From: DASZHJ01 sp035938015
GTDB lineage: Bacteria > Pseudomonadota > Alphaproteobacteria > ATCC43930 > CGMCC-115725
NCBI GenBank assembly: GCA_035938015.1
Contig: DASZHJ010000223.1
Location: 1-13,624, forward strand
DNA length: 13,624 nt
Direction of reading: 5' to 3'
This document shows positions 7,125 through 13,476 of the stretch, one piece after another; within the stretch, counting starts at the first letter, position 1; each line of letters starts with the position of its first letter. The notes beneath the pieces are model-generated. The model saw nothing but the letters and a program-made list of their open reading frames with translations. It was not told the origin of the DNA and ran no database searches. The position numbers were made by a program, and so were the translations under genes.

Positions 7125-8015
7125 CTAAGCTCGGAAGTTCGCCGTCTCGTTAAAAAGCCACTCCAGGAACACCCGTACCATAGGCGAGCGCAATCGGTCG
7201 TGCTCGCAGACCACATAGTACTGGTGCAATGCGGGCAAACCGCTGTCGAACAGGCGAACAAGCGTTCCACGCTCGATGTGGTCCTCCGTAAGCAGGTTAT
7301 CCGCAAGCGCAACGCCATGGCCGAACAGCGCGGCCTCGATGGCGAGGGGCGCGCTCGAGAACCGCAGGCCACGTCCCGAGGGGAAATCGGACACGTCATG
7401 AGCCTGCAGCCAGCGTGCGAATTGGACGCCGTCATCGGCGTGAATAAGTTTGTGGCGCCTGAGATCGTCGGGCGCTCGGATGGGCCTTGTGCGGAGGAGT
7501 TGCGGACTGCAGACCGGAAAGATTTGGAGCTGGCCCAGCAGGCGCACCCAGCACCGTTCCCAGTGCCCGTCGCCCCAGAGTACACAGAGATCGGCATCCT
7601 CCGGGACCCGCCGCACATCGTGCTCTAAAACATCCACCGAGAGATCGATCTGCGGGTAGAGGTGGGTGAAGCGGCCGAGTTTCGGAATAAACCATTTAGC
7701 GGTGAAGCCTGGTGCCATCGCCAACGTCAGTCTGCCGGCGAGCTGTGGCCGGCGGACGCGTGCACAGGCCTCCGCCATGGTATCCAACGCCTGCTGAACC
7801 GTGGGAAGCAGGAACTGTCCTGCCTCGCTTAGGCGCAGACGCCGTCCAACCCTCTTGAACAGTTTGGTGTCGAGCGCATCCTCGAGCGTACGGATCTGGT
7901 GGCTGACCGCGCTGTGCGTGATGCCGAGCTCGATCGAGGCTTTGCGAACATGGGTATGCCGCGCGACGGCCTCGAAGCCGCGCAATGAATTCAGCGGTGG
8001 GAGGCGCCTGGTCAT
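7125..8015 (-). CDS. LysR-family transcriptional regulator, GcvA-like
   Basis: This 296-residue protein has the full length and architecture of LysR regulators: an N-terminal winged helix-turn-helix (about 8-66, including LNSLRGFEAVARH, THSAVSHQIRTLE and LFKRVGRRLRLSEAG) and a C-terminal effector-binding domain (about 92-290). The N-terminal wording matches the GcvA/AmpR-like branch. The ATG (complement of 8013-8015) has GGAG about 5 bases upstream on its strand. It is divergent from the oxidoreductase and solute-binding genes, the classical arrangement in which a LysR protein controls the neighbouring divergent operon and itself; here that is inferred. It is followed after 2 bases by the metallopeptidase-like gene. 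The effector is unknown. Confidence 0.92.
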   Translation of the reverse strand: MTRRLPPLNSLRGFEAVARHTHVRKASIELGITHSAVSHQIRTLEDALDTKLFKRVGRRLRLSEAGQFLLPTVQQALDTMAEACARVRRPQLAGRLTLAMAPGFTAKWFIPKLGRFTHLYPQIDLSVDVLEHDVRRVPEDADLCVLWGDGHWERCWVRLLGQLQIFPVCSPQLLRTRPIRAPDDLRRHKLIHADDGVQFARWLQAHDVSDFPSGRGLRFSSAPLAIEAALFGHGVALADNLLTEDHIERGTLVRLFDSGLPALHQYYVVCEHDRLRSPMVRVFLEWLFNETANFRA

Positions 8016-8017
8016 TC

Positions 8018-8140
8018 AGCTCCATCGTGTGAATTTAATCGACCAATTTTGGCCGGATTTTTGCGTTTGTGGAAGACTCTTAGGAAGCATTATCGTCGAG
8101 CGCGTCCCTGATGGGTCCAAGGGCGTCATAGCTCCATCGT
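8018..8140 (+). repeat. 11-base direct repeat flanking the divergent intergenic region
   Basis: AGCTCCATCGT occurs exactly at 8018-8028 and again at 8130-8140, next to the lysR start and just before the ribosome-binding site (AAGGAG, 8144-8149) of the oxidoreductase gene. Each copy is preceded by GTCAT within a few bases. Both copies lie in the 142-base divergent promoter region. They could be paired protein-binding sites or the trace of a small duplication; function is not shown. Confidence 0.5.
8032..8048. promoter_or_regulatory. Candidate LysR-type operator (T-N11-A dyad)
   Basis: AATT (8032-8035) and AATT (8045-8048) form an inverted pair around 9 bases, containing ATT-N9-AAT with T8034 and A8046 in the T-N11-A spacing usual for LysR sites. 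It lies 17 bases upstream of the lysR start, where it could mediate autoregulation and control of the divergent oxidoreductase operon. AT-rich dyads occur by chance, so this is only a candidate. Confidence 0.3.
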
Positions 8141-8157
8141 TGTAAGGAGACGGGATA

Positions 8158-9186
8158 GTGCCGACAAAACCTGTGCGTTTCGCCGCCGTCGGGCTCAACC
8201 ATAATCATGTGTACATGCAGGTTGGCGCCCTTCTTAGGGGCGGCGCAGAGCTTGTGGCCTTCTACGCGCCCGAGGATGACCTGGCGGCCAAGTTTCAAGA
8301 AAAGTACCCGAACGTTCGGCGCGCGCGCGAGCTGACTGAGGTTCTCGAGGCCTCGACCATCAACGTCATCACAAGCGCGTCGATCCCGAACGAGCGCGCT
8401 CCCCTCGGGATCAGCGCGATGCGCCACGGCAAGGATTTTCTCGTCGACAAAGCCGGCTTTACCAGCCTCGATCAGCTGGCCGAGGCCCGTGCGGTGCAAC
8501 GAGAGACCGGGCGATTTTACTCGGTGTTCTACGCCGAGCGCCTGGACGATCCGGTGACGATCAAAGCCGGCGAACTCGTCGCCGCCGGAGCGATCGGGCG
8601 CGTCATCCAGACGATAGGTCTAGGTCCCCATCAACTGAATCTGTCGCCACGTCCAGCTTGGTTCTTTCAGCCGGAGCGCAACGGCGGCATCATCTCGGAT
8701 GTGGGCACACATCAGTGCGACCAGTTCCTGTACTTCACGGGATCGCGTACAGCGGAAGTCATCTCAGCCCAGGTTGCCAACATCGCGCATCCGGATAAGC
8801 CGGCTTTCCAGGATTTTGGCGACGTCGTCCTGCGTGGAGATGCTGGCACGGGCTATTTCCGGGTCGATTGGTTTACGCCCGATGGTCTGGGGACCTGGGG
8901 CGACGGTCGCCTGGTGATTCTCGGAACGGAGGGCTACATCGAGCTGCGGAAGTACTGCGATATCGGCGGTCGCAGCGGCGAGCAGCACCTGTTTCTTGTC
9001 GATCAGAAACGAACGACCTACATCGACTGCAAGGACGTTCACCTGCCATTTGGCGAGCAATACGTCGACGACGTTCTCAATCGCACCGAGCATGCGATGA
9101 GCCAACAGCATTCCTTCCTCGCTTCGGAACTGGCCCTCACTGCGCAAGCCAAAGCGGTGAAGCTCACTCTCGCCAAGCGCGGTTGA
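8158..9186 (+). CDS. Gfo/Idh/MocA-family NAD(P)-dependent oxidoreductase, atypical
   Basis: Members of this family are two-domain dehydrogenases that usually oxidise or reduce sugars, inositols or related polyols with NAD(P). This 342-residue protein has the family length, an N-terminal Rossmann-like half (1 to about 125) and a C-terminal beta-sheet half with GGIISDVGTHQCDQF (176-190), whose D181, H185 and D188 match the GGxxxDxGxHxxD catalytic block. Two features are unusual: the nucleotide-binding turn reads GLNHNH (12-17) where GxGxxG is normal, and the EKP motif is replaced by DKA (97-99). The start is GTG at 8158 with AAGGAG at 8144-8149, 8 bases upstream. The solute-binding gene follows after 63 bases with no obvious terminator, so the two are probably one operon, divergent from the LysR gene. 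The substrate is unknown. Confidence 0.85.
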   Translation: MPTKPVRFAAVGLNHNHVYMQVGALLRGGAELVAFYAPEDDLAAKFQEKYPNVRRARELTEVLEASTINVITSASIPNERAPLGISAMRHGKDFLVDKAGFTSLDQLAEARAVQRETGRFYSVFYAERLDDPVTIKAGELVAAGAIGRVIQTIGLGPHQLNLSPRPAWFFQPERNGGIISDVGTHQCDQFLYFTGSRTAEVISAQVANIAHPDKPAFQDFGDVVLRGDAGTGYFRVDWFTPDGLGTWGDGRLVILGTEGYIELRKYCDIGGRSGEQHLFLVDQKRTTYIDCKDVHLPFGEQYVDDVLNRTEHAMSQQHSFLASELALTAQAKAVKLTLAKRG

Positions 9187-9249
9187 TATGCGGAATACCG
9201 TGTTTGTCGGAGATCCGCTGCCAACCCCTCAGCCCCGGAGGAATACGAA

Positions 9250-10590
9250 ATGACTGACGGTGTCATCAGGAGTGGGACGATGACGATCAGGACCATTTTG
9301 ATCGCCATGATCGCCGCAGCGTCGGGCTCAGGACTTGCGCTGGCGCCGAGCTCAGCCGCGGCCGAGGCCAAAATCACCTACTGGACCCCCAATCCGGAGC
9401 TGCTGCCCTTCTTGAATTTGGCGGGCGAGGCTTATCGGAAACTGCATCCGGATGTGGAATTCAGTTTTCTTGGAGCCTCCGCCCGCGAGGCGGAGCAGAA
9501 GCTCAGTGCGGCCGTTCCCACGGGTACCGGACCCGACGCTTTTGACATCGGCACGAACGTCAGCGTCAATTTCATTGATGCGGGATTGCTGACTCCGAAC
9601 CCGCCCGCGATCGATCAGTACTTGAGAAGTTCCGCTTGGAACGCGCCGATGGTCGACTATCTTACGAGAAACGGCAAAACTTATGGGCTTCCGATCGTCC
9701 AAAGCAACGCGGCGATGTATTACAACAAGGCGATGTTTCGCGAAGCCGGAATTTCTGACCCTCCTTCGACCTTTGCTGAACTGATCGACGCCGCCCGAAA
9801 GCTGACGACATTCGATGCATCCGGAAAGATGACCCGGAGCGGCATCAGCTTGCGCCTTTCCGGACAGGGGAGTGGAGTAGCGGAGAAATTCTGGTACGTC
9901 CTTGGTCCCGCCGGCGGCTCGATCATCACGCAGGCGCCCAGCGGAAAATGGCACAACGGCTACGACAACGAAGCCGGCCGTGCTGCCTTGCAATTCTATG
10001 TCGACGCCATTCAAAAATATAAGATCGACGATCCCAAGGTGCAGCACGATGCCGACGCATTTGTTGCCGGCAAAACGGCCATGCTGTTCCGTGAATCATG
10101 GGTGATCGGAGAAATAGCGAGCAAGAATCCGAGCCTCGAGTACGGTGTGGCGCCGATTCCGCGCTGGAGCCCGGCCAGTCCGTACGAGAGATTTCTGCAG
10201 ATCTTCCCGGTGTATGTGAACGGCAGTAGCAAGAACAAGGATGTTGCGTGGGACTTTATTGAATTCATGACAAACCGCGAGAACGCACTGAAGATGACGT
10301 CGATGGCCGGCTGGCTCTCTGCAAGACAGGACGTCGACTGGACACCTTTGCTGCAGAAAACGCCGCAATTCGGCGGGTTTCTGGTGCCTCCGAAGAACAC
10401 GGTATTTTTCCTGGAACCGGTGCTTCCGGTCTGGGACGAGCTTGAGACCAAGATGGCCGATAAATTAGTGAAGGCGTATGCGGATCCTGCGATGGCGGGC
10501 GATCCCGCCAAGGTATCGGATGCGATCCACCAAATGGCTGCGGAGACGGATCAGATTCTCAAGGATTCGGATTTGTACGGCGCGCAGTAA
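9250..10590 (+). CDS. Extracellular solute-binding protein, family 1 (sugar-type), without adjacent permeases
   Basis: This periplasmic binding protein resembles those of carbohydrate ABC importers (UgpB/MalE-like). Supporting features are an N-terminal signal peptide ending near AAA-EA (about residues 36-40), KITYWTP at the mature start, GPDAFDIGTN, YGLPIVQSNAAMYYNKAMFREAGI and the late FIEFMTNRENALKM block. Two in-frame starts are plausible: ATG 9250 with GGAGGA at 9237-9242, used here (446 residues), and ATG 9280 with AGGAG at 9268-9272, which would give the more compact signal sequence MTIRTILIAMIAAAS. Both ribosome sites are 7 bases away. The gene follows the oxidoreductase but is succeeded by the convergent nadK gene, so no permease or ATPase is beside it. 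It must use transport partners encoded elsewhere, act as a sensor, or be a remnant of a larger cassette. Confidence 0.9.
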   Translation: MTDGVIRSGTMTIRTILIAMIAAASGSGLALAPSSAAAEAKITYWTPNPELLPFLNLAGEAYRKLHPDVEFSFLGASAREAEQKLSAAVPTGTGPDAFDIGTNVSVNFIDAGLLTPNPPAIDQYLRSSAWNAPMVDYLTRNGKTYGLPIVQSNAAMYYNKAMFREAGISDPPSTFAELIDAARKLTTFDASGKMTRSGISLRLSGQGSGVAEKFWYVLGPAGGSIITQAPSGKWHNGYDNEAGRAALQFYVDAIQKYKIDDPKVQHDADAFVAGKTAMLFRESWVIGEIASKNPSLEYGVAPIPRWSPASPYERFLQIFPVYVNGSSKNKDVAWDFIEFMTNRENALKMTSMAGWLSARQDVDWTPLLQKTPQFGGFLVPPKNTVFFLEPVLPVWDELETKMADKLVKAYADPAMAGDPAKVSDAIHQMAAETDQILKDSDLYGAQ

Positions 10591-10597
10591 GCCTGGC

Positions 10598-10623
10598 GAG
10601 GCGCGCGCGCGCCGCGCGGCCTC
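10598..10623. terminator. GC-rich hairpin between convergent genes
   Basis: The 31-base gap between the solute-binding gene and nadK holds GAGGC (10598-10602), which pairs with GCCTC (10619-10623), continued inside by alternating GC pairs with one bulged base. It includes the 14-base palindrome GGCGCGCGCGCGCC (10600-10613). The stem overlaps the nadK stop codon. There is no T-run on either strand, so a bidirectional termination role is only a possibility. Confidence 0.3.
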
Positions 10624-11404
10624 AGGTCTGGAACTGCTCCTTGAGGATGCGTTCCTCGAGGTTGTGCTCGGGATCGAACAGCAGGGTTTGCGCGACCGCA
10701 CGGGTCTCGCGCACCGTCACCTCGACGACGTTGCGCGCCTCCGTGAAGTCGGCGGTGGCGCTCACCGGGCGCTTGTCGCTCTCGAGGGTCTCGAGGCGCA
10801 CGGTGGCGCTCCTCGGCAACAGCGCACCGCGCCAGCGCCGCGGCCGGAACGGCGTGATCGGGGTCAGCGCCAGGATGTCGGCGCCGAGCGGGATGATCGG
10901 TCCGTGGGCGGAGAGGTTGTAGGCGGTCGAGCCCACGGGTGTCGCGACCAGGACGCCGTCGCACATGAGCTCATCGACGCGCATGACGCCGTCGACGGTG
11001 ACGCGGAGCTTGGCGGCTTGGCGTCCCTGGCGCAGCAGCGACACCTCGTTGAAGGCGATGGCGCGGTGCTGGTCGCCGCGCTGGTCCTTCGCCAGCATTT
11101 CCAGCGGATAGAGCGTCACGCTTTGCGCGCGCGCGAGCCGGGCGGGCAAGCCCGCGGGCTCGTACGTGTTCATGAGGAAGCCGACGCTGCCGCGGTGCAC
11201 GCCGTAGATCGGCACGCCACGCTCCAGGAACCGGTGCAGCGTCTCCAGCATGAAGCCGTCGCCGCCCAACGGCACGATCACCTCGGCTTTTTCGGGTGGC
11301 GCATTGCCGTAGCTGTGCGAAAGCTCCGCGAGTGCCGCTTGCGCCGCGCTGTGATCGCTCGCGAGGAACGCGATCCTCTCGGGCGGGCGGCTGAAGAAGG
11401 CCAC
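10622..11404 (-). CDS. nadK: NAD kinase
   Basis: This cytoplasmic enzyme phosphorylates NAD to NADP using ATP or polyphosphate, supplying the cell's NADP pool. The 260-residue product has the diagnostic motifs: GGDGFML (47-53) with the catalytic Asp49, NEVS (119-122) and the long DGVLVATPVGSTAYNLS segment (149-165) ending in HGPI. The length matches short alphaproteobacterial forms (about 255-265 residues). The start is GTG (complement of 11402-11404), with AGGAG about 6 bases upstream on the minus strand. It lies 19 bases downstream of moaA, so the two are probably cotranscribed. It converges with the solute-binding gene across a short hairpin-rich gap. Confidence 0.95.
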   Translation of the reverse strand: MAFFSRPPERIAFLASDHSAAQAALAELSHSYGNAPPEKAEVIVPLGGDGFMLETLHRFLERGVPIYGVHRGSVGFLMNTYEPAGLPARLARAQSVTLYPLEMLAKDQRGDQHRAIAFNEVSLLRQGRQAAKLRVTVDGVMRVDELMCDGVLVATPVGSTAYNLSAHGPIIPLGADILALTPITPFRPRRWRGALLPRSATVRLETLESDKRPVSATADFTEARNVVEVTVRETRAVAQTLLFDPEHNLEERILKEQFQT

Positions 11405-11423
11405 GCTCGCTCCTGCGGAGGCG

Positions 11424-12416
11424 TCAGCCGCCGGTGACGTTCATGTGGCGCTCGAGAGCCGGCCGTTGGTGGCGGCGGTCGATCACGAAGTCATGACCCT
11501 TAGGCTTGCGCGAGATCGCTTCGTGGATCGCGGCCTCGAGCGGTCCGTCGCTCTCCGAGGCGCGTAGGGGCTTGCGCAGGTCCGCGGCATCGTGCTGGCC
11601 CAGGCACATGTAAAGTGTTCCCGTGCAGGTGAGCCGCACGCGGTTGCAGCTCTCGCAGAAGTTATGCGTGAGCGGCGTGATCATGCCCAGGCGTTGGCCG
11701 GTCTCGCGCACGACGTAATAGCGCGCGGGTCCGCCGGTGCGGTAGTCGGTCTCGTCGAGGGTCCAGCGCCGGTTCAGCTCGGCGCGTACCATCGAGAGCG
11801 GCAGGTATTGCTCGAGCCGCGCGCCCTCGCCGATCTCGCCCATTGGCATCACCTCGATGAAGGTGAGGTCGAACCCCTCCTCGCCGCACCAGCGCACGAG
11901 ATCGTGGAGCTCGCTGTCGTTGACGCCCTTGAGCGCCACCGCGTTGATCTTGACCGCCAGCCCCGCCTGTTTGGCGGCGGCGAGCCCGGTCATCACCTGG
12001 TCGAGTTTGCCCCAGCGGGTGATCGCGGTGAATTTCGCGGGATCGAGCGTGTCGAGCGAGACATTGACGCGCTTGACGCCGGCCGCGCGTAGATCCTCGG
12101 CATGGCGTGCGAGCTGGCTGCCGTTGGTGGTGAGGGTGAGCTCGTCGAGCGCGCCGGTTTCGAGGTGGCGGCCCAGCGCGCGGAACAGGCTCATCACGTT
12201 CTTGCGCACCAGCGGCTCGCCGCCGGTCAAGCGAAGCTTGCGCACGCCCAGCCGCACGAAGGCGCTGCAGACGCGGTCGAGTTCCTCGAGGCTGAGGATC
12301 TCGGCCTTGGGCAGGAATGTCATGTCTTCCGCCATGCAGTAGACGCAGCGGAAGTCGCAGCGGTCGGTGACCGACACCCGGAGATAGCTGATGGTTCGGC
12401 CGAAAGGATCGATCAT
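11424..12416 (-). CDS. moaA: GTP 3',8-cyclase MoaA
   Basis: MoaA is a radical SAM enzyme that, with MoaC, converts GTP to cyclic pyranopterin monophosphate in molybdenum cofactor synthesis. Using the ATG at 12414-12416 (complement) gives 330 residues beginning MIDPFGRTISYLRV, the usual N-terminus. An upstream in-frame TTG (complement of 12462-12464) would add 16 residues, but it has a weak ribosome site and lies only about 6 bases after a -10-like TTATAG, so it is disfavoured. Counting from the ATG, the SAM-cluster CxxxCxxC is C20, C24, C27 (CDFRCVYC), the TGGEPL motif is at 64-69, and the second cluster comes from C254, C257 and C271 (CESC...C). The conserved C-terminal GG is present. Neighbouring nadK is downstream; other moa/moe genes are not in the window. 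Confidence 0.93.
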   Translation of the reverse strand: MIDPFGRTISYLRVSVTDRCDFRCVYCMAEDMTFLPKAEILSLEELDRVCSAFVRLGVRKLRLTGGEPLVRKNVMSLFRALGRHLETGALDELTLTTNGSQLARHAEDLRAAGVKRVNVSLDTLDPAKFTAITRWGKLDQVMTGLAAAKQAGLAVKINAVALKGVNDSELHDLVRWCGEEGFDLTFIEVMPMGEIGEGARLEQYLPLSMVRAELNRRWTLDETDYRTGGPARYYVVRETGQRLGMITPLTHNFCESCNRVRLTCTGTLYMCLGQHDAADLRKPLRASESDGPLEAAIHEAISRKPKGHDFVIDRRHQRPALERHMNVTGG

Positions 12417-12464
12417 GCCTGCCAAGGTCCTGAAATCTTTGCCGGTTTTATAGAGGGTCGCCAA

Positions 12465-12602
12465 CTCAGCCTATAACATAATGTCGCCGGAGGGAAATTG
12501 CGCGGTCCGGCGGCACCGGAACGTCATTTCCAATGCCCGATGCTTGACGGCGCTCCGGCGACGCGCGAGGGTCGCGCCAGCAACATATCCGGGAGGAACT
12601 CC
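12465..12602. promoter_or_regulatory. Divergent promoter region between moaA and the amino acid binding protein gene
   Basis: This region should contain promoters for both directions. An AT-rich island at about 12470-12482 (reading TTATAG on the minus strand) is a -10 candidate for moaA, without a good -35. On the plus strand TTGACG (12544-12549) resembles an alphaproteobacterial -35, but no convincing -10 lies 16-18 bases on. A perfect 10-base inverted repeat, GTCGCCGGAG (12483-12492) and CTCCGGCGAC (12553-12562), spans 60 bases; a smaller hairpin TCCGG/CCGGA is at 12506-12520. No molybdenum cofactor riboswitch is recognisable. Confidence 0.4.
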
Positions 12603-13403
12603 ATGAAGGCGAAACTTGCGCTGCTGCTCGCGAGCATCGCGATGGCCGCCGCCGCTTTGGGCGGCACCGCTCAGGCGCAGATGCAGAAGGTGAGAGTGGC
12701 GACCGAGGGCGCCTATGCGCCCTTCAACTTTAAGGACACCAACGGCCAGCTGCAGGGTTTCGACGTCGACATCGCCAAGGCGCTCTGCGCGAAGGCCAAA
12801 TTCGACTGCGAGATCGTGGCGCAGGATTGGGACGGCATCATCCCGGGGCTGCTCGCCAAGAAATACGACGCCATCATCGCGAGCATGTCGATCACCGAGG
12901 AGCGCAAGAAGAGCATCGACTTCACGCAGAAGTACTATCAGACGCCCGCGCGCTTCATCCGCAAGAAGGGCTCTGGCATCGAGATCAGCGAGGCGGGCTT
13001 GAAGGGCAAGGCGGTCGGCGTCCAGCGCGCGACCATCCACGCCAACTACATCCACCAGACCTACGGCAACATCGTCGATATCAAGGAATACGACACGCAG
13101 GAAAACGCCAACCTCGACCTGGTCGCCGGGCGCCTCGACCTCATCCTTGCCGACTCCGTCGTGCTCCAGGAAGGCTTCCTCAACAAGCCCGAGGGTAAGC
13201 CCTTCGAGTTCGTGGGGCCGGAGCTGCGCGGCAAGATCTTCGGCGACGGCGCCGGCATCGGCGTTCGCAAGGAGGACACCAAGCTCAGGGACGCCTTCAA
13301 TGCCGCGATCAAGGAGATCCGCGCCGACGGCACCTACAAGAAGATCAACGACAAGTACTTCCCGTTCGACGTTTACGGGCCCGAGCCCGCCCTGACGAAC
13401 TGA
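12603..13403 (+). CDS. Polar amino acid ABC transporter substrate-binding protein (lysine/arginine/ornithine type)
   Basis: This periplasmic protein (family 3) should bind a basic or polar amino acid for an ABC importer such as the HisJ/ArgT type. The ATG at 12603 has GGAGG at 12592-12596, 6 bases upstream, and begins a clear signal peptide (1-25, ending AQA before QMQKV); the frame is open further upstream to 12498 but that part is not protein-like. The 266-residue length is typical. Family blocks are EGAYAPFNF (35-43), DVDIAKALC, the DWDGIIPGLLAKKYDAI region (76-91), SMSITEERKKSIDFT (94-108), GVQRATIHANY and ADGTYKKINDKYFPFDVYG. The T/S-rich and Arg101 positions fit the amino-acid carboxylate-binding Arg of LAO-type proteins. 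A HisQ-like permease follows after a short hairpin. Exact ligand is not certain. Confidence 0.93.
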   Translation: MKAKLALLLASIAMAAAALGGTAQAQMQKVRVATEGAYAPFNFKDTNGQLQGFDVDIAKALCAKAKFDCEIVAQDWDGIIPGLLAKKYDAIIASMSITEERKKSIDFTQKYYQTPARFIRKKGSGIEISEAGLKGKAVGVQRATIHANYIHQTYGNIVDIKEYDTQENANLDLVAGRLDLILADSVVLQEGFLNKPEGKPFEFVGPELRGKIFGDGAGIGVRKEDTKLRDAFNAAIKEIRADGTYKKINDKYFPFDVYGPEPALTN

Positions 13404-13406
13404 GCG

Positions 13407-13423
13407 CGTCCGCTCGGCGGACG
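13407..13423 (+). other. Intercistronic stem-loop after the binding-protein gene
   Basis: CGTCCGC (13407-13413) and GCGGACG (13417-13423) form a perfect 7-base-pair stem with loop TCG, beginning 4 bases after the stop codon. There is no T-run, so readthrough into the permease is expected. Hairpins in this position often stabilise the binding-protein transcript so that it is made in excess over the permease; this role is inferred. Confidence 0.5.
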
Positions 13424-13476
13424 GACGCCGCTCGGCCTCGCAGCAATCCGCGATCGCCGCCGGTCGGAGGCCGCCC

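Noticed and set aside
8061..8093. Sigma70-type promoter for the oxidoreductase gene (TTGCGT or TTGTGG with CATTAT)
   Set aside because: Spacings are 21 and 15 bases and the boxes match poorly, so no confident promoter call can be made.
6240..10590. Defence island or prophage remnant
   Set aside because: No nuclease, helicase, methylase, toxin-antitoxin pair, phage structural gene or integrase is encoded; the genes fit metabolism, transport and regulation.
10478..11437. 319-codon open frame on the + strand opposite nadK
   Set aside because: Arg/Ala-rich translation without family features; nadK on the other strand has all its catalytic motifs.
12417..12602. Molybdenum cofactor riboswitch upstream of moaA
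   Set aside because: The short hairpins present do not reproduce the known multi-stem architecture, and the leader from the candidate -10 would be only about 50 bases.
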